From Saprospiraceae bacterium (GTDB taxonomy: Bacteria > Bacteroidota > Bacteroidia > Chitinophagales > Saprospiraceae), in NCBI GenBank assembly GCA_016713025.1, contig JADJPZ010000003.1, positions 186,001 to 250,000 of the forward strand: a stretch of 64,000 nucleotides of DNA, given 5' to 3'. A model generated the notes under the pieces. The model did no database searches and was not told where the DNA came from. It saw nothing but the letters and a program-made list of their open reading frames with translations. Below, one piece after another: positions 18,969 to 25,865 of this stretch (within the stretch, counting starts at the first letter, position 1; each line of letters begins with the position of its first letter). Made by a program: the position numbers and the translations under genes.

Positions 18969-19886
18969 ATGATAATGAACCAAAATATCGATTCCATCTC
19001 TTGTATCATAAACGGGATCAGACCGATCTCAAAAGATATAGTGTCATTTTTTGATGCATTAAAGACAAATTTTAAAGGAAATATTTCATTCTTTTATACA
19101 GAATTTCACGGTCATGCCACTGAAATTGCCCGAAATTGCAGTAAAATTCAGGAACATTTGATCATTGCTGTCGGTGGAGATGGAACTTTTAATGAAATAG
19201 TCAATGGTGTATTAAAGTCTGAAATGCCAGACACAGCCATTTGTTTGGTTCCAAATGGCACAGGAAATGATTTCTGCAGAGCACAATCCATCAGGTTTGA
19301 CAGCGATAAAATTCTTTCAGCCATTAAAAATGCAGCTTTTAAATATTATGATGTTGGTCTGATATGCCAAAGTGAACAGAAAAGGTATTTTCTCAATGTG
19401 ATGGATGCCGGATTTGGCGGATATGCTACCATGCTGCTGGATCGCCAGAGACAGCAAGGATTAAGAGGAGGGTTATCCTATTCTCTGGCTATCTTAAGGA
19501 CCTTTTTCTGTTTTGAAAAACCTGAGGTAACTATATATATTGACAATGAAATATATTATACCGGAAAATTGATGATGATCGCTGTTAGTAACAGCAAAAG
19601 TTTTGGCAACGGACTTATCATATATCCTGATTCCAAACCAGACGACGGACTGCTGGGTGTGACCACCCTAGGCAATGTCACTATCATAGACTATCTACTC
19701 AATCTGTCAAATCTAAGGAAAGGCAATTATATCAAACATCCGGCTATCCTGTATACCACATGTTCCCGACTTTCTGTAAAGATCATTTCCGGCGCAGCTC
19801 CTATAGAAGCGGACGGAGAAGTCTTTGGAACGGGAGATGTGCATATTGAGGTAGTGCCCTATGCTATCAGAATTATGCAATATTAG
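18969..19886 (+). CDS. Diacylglycerol kinase family lipid kinase (YegS/DgkB-like)
   Basis: 305-residue kinase with the DAGK catalytic motifs: VGGDGTFNEIVNGVL (about residues 67-81), VPNGTGNDFCRAQ (about 97-109) and the C-terminal IEADGEVFG. It probably phosphorylates diacylglycerol or another membrane lipid with ATP. The start could be the ATG at 18969 or the second Met two codons on; both fit. Transcribed away from the DUF3943 gene; the 167-base gap between them holds both promoters. Confidence 0.85.
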   Translation: MIMNQNIDSISCIINGIRPISKDIVSFFDALKTNFKGNISFFYTEFHGHATEIARNCSKIQEHLIIAVGGDGTFNEIVNGVLKSEMPDTAICLVPNGTGNDFCRAQSIRFDSDKILSAIKNAAFKYYDVGLICQSEQKRYFLNVMDAGFGGYATMLLDRQRQQGLRGGLSYSLAILRTFFCFEKPEVTIYIDNEIYYTGKLMMIAVSNSKSFGNGLIIYPDSKPDDGLLGVTTLGNVTIIDYLLNLSNLRKGNYIKHPAILYTTCSRLSVKIISGAAPIEADGEVFGTGDVHIEVVPYAIRIMQY

Positions 19887-19896
19887 TAGTTGTACT

Positions 19897-20060
19897 TTAG
19901 AGTTTGTTTAAAATTTTTCTTAGTTGCAAATCAAGAGATTATGGTTCTGACAATAAAATAATCAACGCAATTAGTGAACTAAATAAATAAGGCTACTATT
20001 TTGAAGTCAGGTGTCGTAATACATTGATTTTAAGGCAATAAAAATTTAAACATACTCTTT
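19897..20060 (+). repeat. Dispersed repeat, copy B
   Basis: Bounded by TTAGAGTTTGTTTAAA (left) and TTTAAACATACTCTT (right), which are inverted versions of one another. The right half, from GAACTAAATAA through ATACATTGATTTTAAGGCAATAAAAATTT, is nearly identical to copy A at 16713-16816. It fills the whole gap between two convergent genes (the lipid kinase and the TPR-like gene). No ORF. Confidence 0.65.
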
Positions 20061-20063
20061 TAC

Positions 20064-21560
20064 TTATTTATACTTTTCCAGCAAATCCATGACCACCTCC
20101 CATAAATAATCATACGGAATAACCTCTACTTGAGAACTTTTTTCGTCGGTTACAAGGCTTGATTTTTCCAGTTTTTTTTGAAGGTCTGCAGTATATGTTC
20201 TCGTTCTCAAAGGATGAAAATCTGCTGAGATCATTTTTAGTAGCATTTTAATAAAACAATTGGACCTGAATGTGTCATCATTCTTAAGATAACGATAAGA
20301 ATACTGCTTCAATGCATCGATCCGGTCTATGATTTTGTCATATTTTTTATCTGTGAGTAAAAAGAGTATTTGGATGATGATGATAGTAATATTTTGTCCG
20401 GATTTATCCTTTGAGTGGAGTGGTACACTATTCAGGAACTTTCCAATTACGAATGGTTTAAGTGATTTTATTTCTGCATCAGTTAGCTGGATTATATCGG
20501 CACGGATCAGAAAATGTAAAAATGCCTCTCTTATTTTCCATTGTTCGTTGAAGTATGGATCTTCAGTCAAATATCTATTGGAGAGTACTTCAGATGATAA
20601 TTCAAATAGCTTTTTATAATCATGAAGATGTACATAGTTTACATATAACAAACTGGTAATAAACAGCCAATATCTGGATTTTGTAGAGGGAAATTCTTTA
20701 GCTTTATAGAGCCATGTGATAGAGTCACTAAAATTATTAAGTAATAAATGTGCGATGCCTATGTTGCGATAAGCTTGAAATAAGGAAAATCCGTCATTAT
20801 TATTTTTAATTTCTTCTAATGAATTTAATGCTGTTTCTAGGGCTTTGGGGAAATTTTTGATAGTCTGAAAATAATAGAAAGAAAGGTCATTTGTGTAGTG
20901 GACAATAAAATATGTTTGATACTTAATCTTAAGTTCATTCATTTTCTCCACACGATTCTTTATTATGGACAGATTATCAGAACTTAATGCTCCTTTGTGG
21001 GACACATAAATATGAGATATAATTGTATTACTTTCTTTGACATAGCTCTCAGCTTCTAGAATCAAGATCAGTTCTCTGTTTTTTTTGAGATAATATTCCA
21101 CTTTCTTTTTATCGATATCTACAAAGCCATAGTGACCTGCCAGAACATCTCCAGATTGAAAGGCATAATTGAAATAGTGGAATTTTTCTGACAATCTAAA
21201 ACATTTTTCAAATAAAGAAATAGCTGGATTTCTATAGTTTTTCTTTATTAATACTGATGCAATGTAGAATAACTTACCGATGACGATATTGGCACTTATT
21301 CTTGAATGAAGGGTTTCTTCTTCAGATGCAAGACTTATTACATCATTGATAAGCCTTTCTTCCATCCTGTATTTAAGAGATTTGTACGTGCTGGTCAGGT
21401 TTTTCTTTTTATAAAGTCGACTACAGTATTCTTTGTCATCAGTGCTCTTAATACTTTCGATGATGGATTCGAATTCATCCAATTTTTTACTGTAATTAAA
21501 GTCGTTCCTTCGTATTGATAATGTTTGTTTAAGTTCTTTCAATACTAATATAAGTTCCAT
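20064..21560 (-). CDS. TPR-like helical protein of unknown function
   Basis: 498 residues, no signal peptide, almost all predicted alpha-helical by composition, rich in Lys, Leu and aromatics. Repeated helix-pair spacing is visible in segments such as NPAISLFEKCFRLSEKFHYFNYAF, FPKALETALNSLEEIKNNNDGFSLFQAYRNIGIAHLLLNNFSDSITWLYKAKEF, which look like divergent tetratricopeptide repeats. No DNA-binding or enzymatic motif is seen. Probably a cytoplasmic scaffold or sensor. It is divergent from the 21-codon ORF at 21994, with 433 bases between the starts that carry a perfect 14-bp stem hairpin and a promoter-like site. Confidence 0.7.
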   Translation of the reverse strand: MELILVLKELKQTLSIRRNDFNYSKKLDEFESIIESIKSTDDKEYCSRLYKKKNLTSTYKSLKYRMEERLINDVISLASEEETLHSRISANIVIGKLFYIASVLIKKNYRNPAISLFEKCFRLSEKFHYFNYAFQSGDVLAGHYGFVDIDKKKVEYYLKKNRELILILEAESYVKESNTIISHIYVSHKGALSSDNLSIIKNRVEKMNELKIKYQTYFIVHYTNDLSFYYFQTIKNFPKALETALNSLEEIKNNNDGFSLFQAYRNIGIAHLLLNNFSDSITWLYKAKEFPSTKSRYWLFITSLLYVNYVHLHDYKKLFELSSEVLSNRYLTEDPYFNEQWKIREAFLHFLIRADIIQLTDAEIKSLKPFVIGKFLNSVPLHSKDKSGQNITIIIIQILFLLTDKKYDKIIDRIDALKQYSYRYLKNDDTFRSNCFIKMLLKMISADFHPLRTRTYTADLQKKLEKSSLVTDEKSSQVEVIPYDYLWEVVMDLLEKYK

Positions 21561-21755
21561 ATTTCATTGATTTGATATATTATTTATACACATTTTGTAG
21601 CTGATCAACATATTTGTATTTTTATATCTTGTTGTTTTTTAAAACTTTAAGTAATTATTTTATCAAAATATTTAGATTTTTAAATAAATTTATCTTCAAA
21701 AAAGTGTTAATGTTGGGTATTTATTATTTTCTTACATTTGTCTTATGAAACAACA

Positions 21756-21800
21756 AACATACATTTTCTTCTGAAATATAATGTATAGAAAATGTATGTT
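21756..21800. terminator. Perfect 14-bp stem hairpin
   Basis: AACATACATTTTCT and AGAAAATGTATGTT separated by 17 bases. AT-rich, without a clear T tract on either side, so it may be a regulatory dyad rather than a terminator. Lies between the TPR-like gene and the small ORF at 21994. Confidence 0.4.
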
Positions 21801-21917
21801 TTCAGCAATAATTAAATACAAGTAAAATCCTATTTGATTGATTATCTAATTATTGTAATCTATTTACGTTGTAAATAAAGATTTTAGCGTAAGATTATTT
21901 AGTGTGTTTTGTTAAGG

Positions 21918-21945
21918 TTTGGTTGGTTTTTAACTATTACTTTTG
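21918..21945 (+). promoter_or_regulatory. Bacteroidota-type promoter before the 21-codon ORF
   Basis: TACTTTTG at 21938-21945 fits the TAnnTTTG -7 box; TTTG at 21918-21921 lies 16 bases upstream and could serve as the -33 element. It is about 50 bases before the ATG at 21994. Confidence 0.4.
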
Positions 21946-21993
21946 TCTTATCAATTAAACAAAACTTTTTCTAAACCACTAAATTAATTCAAA

Positions 21994-22059
21994 ATGGACA
22001 TAATAATATTAATTCTTATAGCTTTAGGTATTGTTGATGATGACTCTACAGGCTTTTAA
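21994..22059 (+). CDS. Small hydrophobic peptide ORF (21 codons)
   Basis: Begins MDIIILILIALGIV and ends with an acidic, polar tail (DDDSTGF). It follows a promoter-like TACTTTTG box and an AT-rich leader, as usual for Bacteroidota. The IS1182-type element has inserted right at its stop: the target duplication AAGTAT (22058-22063) covers the last two bases of TAA, so the ORF is intact and a hairpin that could have ended its transcript is now beyond the IS at 23907. Whether it is translated is unknown; it could be a membrane micropeptide, a toxin-like peptide or a peptide signal. I do not recognise a family. Confidence 0.35.
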   Translation: MDIIILILIALGIVDDDSTGF

Positions 22060-22063
22060 GTAT

Positions 22064-23864
22064 GAGTCCGCTCCGAAAAGCTCTATTTTTAAAAATCGCA
22101 TAAAATAGTACTCTTGGGCTGACGGGATAAAAAATTGACATCTTGAAATAAGGTTTTTATAATCTGACGCCTCGTATAGACCATCACAATTGTTTTGATG
22201 AAATTTAGGGCAATATTTGGCAAGTTTTGGCCATTTTCTGTCACAAAATTTACGATTCGGACAAAGTTCACCCATAAACATCTCATGTTGGCCCACATTT
22301 GATGTTTGCTTAATCCCCTATACCTACTCTTTGCATTGGGGTAGTGATAACTTACCTGAAATATGGTGGCTTCAACATTGTTTCTTCTCTGTATTTCTTC
22401 TTTTGGTGTAGATTCTATTTTCTTCCTGATCTGGTAGGTATCTATTTCTTTTTGCGTGATATATCTGTATGATTCGCCTGTCTTTATTCGCCATTTTTCA
22501 GTACCATCTTTACTGATTACTTTTATACTTTCTACTTCTTCACCAGTTTGTGTATCTTTTACTTGCAATGTTTGGTCTTCCGTCATTTCCAACTCGTATC
22601 TTCCTTTGGCTCCTTGTATTGCTTGTAGGTTTAAGTCTATATCGTTGTCTTTACAATAGTTTTGATTTTCGGGACTATGGTAGGCACCATCTGCATACAC
22701 TGATTCTATCTTATCTGATATGATTTCCTGTGTTTTTTCGGTATCTTCTTTTAAGAAGTCAGTGTCAGGAGTACTTACTACTTTAACATTGACATTCGTA
22801 ATTAAATTTAGATTTTCATCATCGCATGTCTCCGTTACATTCACACTGTAGCCTTTTACTTCTTGTTTTTTTTGTCCATCGTTACCTCCTTTGCTACGGT
22901 AGGTACTGTCGGTATCGTGTGGCGATTGTACAGACTGCGCCGATATGGATTCTTTTTCTTTGGCTACTATCATTTTATCTTCGGTGATCTCGTACTGTTC
23001 GGTGAATACTCTTTGTAATGTTTTGTAACTGTCTGTTTGTGAGCCTTCGGTTAGCTCTAATACTTTCGATATCAGGGTACCTAACTCTTTTAATTTACTC
23101 TTAACTTCCTGGCTCGTATGGGTGTACACTACTTTGTCTCCTTGCATTTTTAGTGCGTCTTCCAGCTTCTCTTTAAGTGTAGCTTCTAAGTGAGCATTGT
23201 CTTTTATTTCCTTGTAATAAAGCTCTAACGTTTTATGTATCAATTCGTAACGGCTCAACCATGCTATATTACTTCCCAATAACTTACTGTCCATTCTTAT
23301 TTTCTTGCCGCTTACTCCAAATTCAATACATTGATCCTTTGTCGTCTGGGCAAATACTTCTGCAAATAGATTTTTCCGTTTTCCTTGTCATAAGCTGCTA
23401 CATTGTGCCGAAATAGATAGTAAGTGGATTCTGTAGGTATGGTGTCGCTTAAATTTAATAACCCTAATGCACTTCGATATAACAAGTTGAATCTACAGTT
23501 TTCAAATATCTTCTCATCACTCAAACCATCTGCTTCCTTCAATATCATCATCCCTATCATTACTCGTATGGATGCATTTGGTCTGCCTTGACTATCACTA
23601 TATAAAGGACTGAACAACTCCTCGTCTATGCGCATAATCACTTCTTTGCGAAATAGATTATGCCAGGCATCAGGATTTTCATACACTGTTTGTACCTTGC
23701 CACTAAATAATGAAACAGGGCTTGAAAACATATCCAACTGTAGGTGCTTTGATGATTTTTTAGCATCCGGATTAAAGTTATTTTGATATCACAAATTTAA
23801 AACATATGTTCTTTTTTATACTATATTTGTGAATCAATTATTAAATACTTTTCGGAGTGGACTC
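22064..23864 (-). mobile_element. IS1182-type insertion sequence, about 1,801 bp
   Basis: Both ends carry GAGTCCRCTCCGAAAAG as terminal inverted repeats (22064-22080 and, inverted, 23848-23864). The flanking bases are a perfect 6-bp direct duplication, AAGTAT, at 22058-22063 and 23865-23870. A single transposase gene, read on the minus strand and broken by one frameshift, fills the element. Intact ends and duplications suggest a fairly recent insertion. Confidence 0.88.
22089..23737 (-). pseudogene. IS1182-family transposase, one frameshift
   Basis: The N-terminal frame (23737 to 23312, 141 codons) has the DUF772-type segment NASIRVMIGMMILKEADGLSDEKIFENCRFNLLYRSALGL. The rest (ending at 22089) carries the DDE part: SVYADGAYHSPENQNYC (second Asp) and RRNNVEATIFQVSYHYPNAKSRYRGLSKHQMWANM (Glu region). 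In the proper frame the join reads NLFAEVFAQTTKDQCIEFG. The break is at the A5 run 23371-23375; one more A, or a -1 slip on GGAAAAATC, would give about 549 residues. IS1182 members normally use a single frame, so I favour mutation or sequence error over programmed slippage. Confidence 0.85.
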
Positions 23865-23906
23865 AAGTATAAATAAATATTCTTTAATAAAAATAAACGG
23901 GTGCGT

Positions 23907-23951
23907 ATGGAGGAATGGCGAGCACCACTAGGTCAGTGCCTTCCTCCATAT
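23907..23951 (+). terminator. Strong hairpin downstream of the IS1182 element
   Basis: TATGGAGGAA..GGC pairs with GCC.TTCCTCCATA across about 20 bases of loop. Followed by TTTCAG rather than a long T run, so a weak terminator or a structured RNA end. Before the IS insertion it would have lain about 45 bases after the small ORF at 21994. Confidence 0.45.
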
Positions 23952-24389
23952 TTCAGATAAAAGTATTTGGAAACCGTATAATCTCAACATTTTTAGGTTC
24001 ATGCGAAGGTTTTCTGACCATTTGATTTAGAAAGCCTTCGTATTTTTTACTTTAGATTATGTATAAAATTTCATCATTTAGCTCCAAGCGGTAAATTTAA
24101 ACATACTCTTATTCTGAATGAAACAATTTGGCTTTATCCCATTCTTGTATTCTCTGGTTATAATTTTTTTTTGCATCTCTTAGGCCTGCCGATTAGGCAT
24201 AGGATGAAACAAAACAAAGTGAGTTTTTAATTTAGTACCATTTTTTGGGATACGTTCCACAATTTTAACTCAAAAATTTTAAAGATACCCCAATTACTTC
24301 AATTGATCGCATTTTATGTAGCCGCTTGATTATTTGTCCAAAAACATATTTAGTATGTCAGCTTTGGACAAAGCTTTCGGTTCATAATT

Positions 24390-24418
24390 AAAAAAGGTAC
24401 GAATCGTACCTTTTTTTT
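24390..24418 (+). terminator. Rho-independent-type terminator
   Basis: AAAAAAGGTACG-AAT-CGTACC followed by eight T. The A tract upstream and T tract downstream would let it work in both directions. No gene directly precedes it, so it may belong to a lost gene or to an old element whose end lies at 24427. Confidence 0.6.
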
Positions 24419-24426
24419 ATATTTTT

Positions 24427-24443
24427 GAGTCCACTTCGAAAAA
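24427..24443 (+). repeat. Solo IS1182-like terminal repeat
   Basis: GAGTCCACTTCGAAAAA matches the end of the element at 22064-23864 (GAGTCCACTCCGAAAAG) at 15 of 17 positions. It is in the orientation of that element's left end, without a second end or transposase nearby: a remnant of an earlier copy. Confidence 0.45.
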
Positions 24444-24465
24444 CACTTGACAAGGGTTGTAAATA

Positions 24466-24492
24466 AATATTAATGTATAATACATTAATATT
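24466..24492. repeat. 27-bp perfect palindrome
   Basis: AATATTAATGTAT, one central A, then ATACATTAATATT. All A/T except one G and one C. Could be a cruciform or a regulator-binding dyad; about 500 bases upstream of uppS. Confidence 0.35.
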
Positions 24493-24984
24493 CAATATAT
24501 TCATTTTATTTAATAGAATAATAAATATTTGAATATTAGTATTCATTTTTGTAATATGCTTGAATGGAACAGTTCAGCACCCGAGGGGTTTAAAACCTTC
24601 AAAATAACAATAATTTATAATAATTGAAGCTATTTCATTTGAAATAGATAAGAAACTTAAACAATTTCGAATAACTTAAATTATTTGTTTTCGTAGTCAA
24701 CACATTGTAAATACATCATTTTGCTTAAGCACCAATATGTCATCCATCATCCTTTATTAATTGAGGTATAACATTGGTTATATTCATTTAGTTGGATTAA
24801 GTACGACGGCACGTTTAATCTTTATCCCTTAAGTTAAAGTGAAAAAAAGGGAAACAGGTCTCGCAGCGAATCTCATTTTTAGAGTTTTTGTTCAAATTTT
24901 AAAGTATTCCCACCAAAACTATTATATGGCGTTGACATTCAAATAAATAATGTGAAAAAAATCTTCCTACACACAAAGTTTTAT

Positions 24985-24992
24985 TACTTTTG
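24985..24992 (+). promoter_or_regulatory. -7 box of the uppS promoter
   Basis: TACTTTTG fits TAnnTTTG; 30 bases before the uppS ATG. No clear -33 TTTG at the expected spacing. Confidence 0.4.
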
Positions 24993-25022
24993 CGCTTCTT
25001 TTTAAAGTTGATACTTTACTGA

Positions 25023-25775
25023 ATGTTTTCCACCAGAGACAAAATAGATTTGAGTAAGCTACCCAAGCACATTGCTATCATCATGGATGGTAATGGAAGA
25101 TGGGCCAAAACACATGGGAAACCAAGGGTTTTTGGACATAAAAACGGAGTAGTTTCAGTCAGGGAAGTAACAGAAGCTGCTGCGGAATTAGGAATTGAAT
25201 ACCTTACTCTGTATGCGTTTTCTACTGAAAATTGGGCAAGACCACAATTTGAAGTCAATGCACTCATGACTCTACTTGTGGAGACAGTCAAAAGCGAGGT
25301 GAAGACATTAATGAAAAACAATATTCGTCTGCTATCCATTGGTGATTTAGGTAAGCTGCCGGAAAAAACGAGAAATGCTTTACTCAGAGCAATAGATGAA
25401 ACCAAAAATAATACAAGAATGTCTCTTGTATTGGCACTCAATTACTCTTCAAGATGGGAAATTGTGGAAGCGGTAAAAAAAATATCTCAGGAAGTGAAAG
25501 CGGGTACTATCGTTGCAGATCAAATTGATCCTGCTCTTTTTTCTACTTTTTTGACCACCAGAGACATACCTGATCCAGAACTTATGATCAGGACCAGCGG
25601 AGAAAGGAGAATCAGCAATTACTTGCTATAGCAAGCAGCCTACGCTGAATTGTATTGTACAGATGTCCTCTGGCCTGATTTCAGAAAAGAAGATTTCTAT
25701 CAGGCTATCTTTGACTATCAACACAGAGAGAGAAGGTTTGGAATGGTCAGTGAGCAATTAGAAAAATCATTTTAA
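25023..25775 (+). CDS. uppS: Undecaprenyl diphosphate synthase with in-frame TAG at a Trp position
   Basis: Makes C55 undecaprenyl diphosphate for cell-wall and LPS carriers by adding isopentenyl units in cis. Family motifs: AIIMDGNGRWAKTHG with the catalytic Asp (about residues 19-33), YAFSTENWARP, and MIRTSGERRISNYLL (about 188-202). The codon after NYLL, where the family has Trp followed by QAAYAEL, is TAG (25629-25631) instead of TGG; the same frame then continues QAAYAELYCTDVLWPDFRKEDF to a TAA at 25773-25775, giving a normal 249-residue enzyme. The gene is essential in bacteria, so the TAG is most likely a one-base sequence error (G to A). It precedes bamA by 90 bases, a common order in Bacteroidota. 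Confidence 0.88.
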
Positions 25776-25865
25776 CAACATTAAGAAAATGTTAAAAGAA
25801 AATTTGATAACAGCGGTTAGAGTAACTATAGCGTTTGAAACTGCAGAACAAGTTAATAGCAATTT

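Larger units (their letters stand above)
23865..25022. other. 1.16-kb spacer between the IS1182 element and uppS
   Basis: No gene supported. In order: target duplication AAGTAT; hairpin at 23907-23951; the TTTAAACATACTCTTA end motif (about 24092-24108) preceded by ATTTAGCTCCAAG, the inverse of a piece at about 13720-13740; hairpin with T tract at 24390-24418; a solo IS1182-like end at 24427; a 27-bp perfect palindrome at 24466-24492; AT-rich sequence; and the uppS -7 box at 24985. Very low GC around 24430-24720. Confidence 0.55.

Noticed and set aside
23371..23375. Programmed -1 frameshift in the IS1182 transposase
   Set aside because: A slip on GGAAAAATC is possible, but this family uses one frame, there is no canonical A6G-type heptamer, and four other genes show the same kind of one-base break.
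23907..23951. tRNA or riboswitch at the hairpin after the IS
   Set aside because: Only one stem is visible; no cloverleaf and no known riboswitch core.
24118..24183. A second 21-codon hydrophobic ORF (MKQFGFIPFLYSL...)
   Set aside because: It begins directly after a repeat end, has no promoter-like box before it and shares no sequence with the peptide at 21994.
25629..25631. TAG read as an amino acid (recoding)
   Set aside because: Normal genes here end in TAG, no suppressor or pyrrolysine tRNA is in the window, and no other in-frame TAG was found in a conserved gene.
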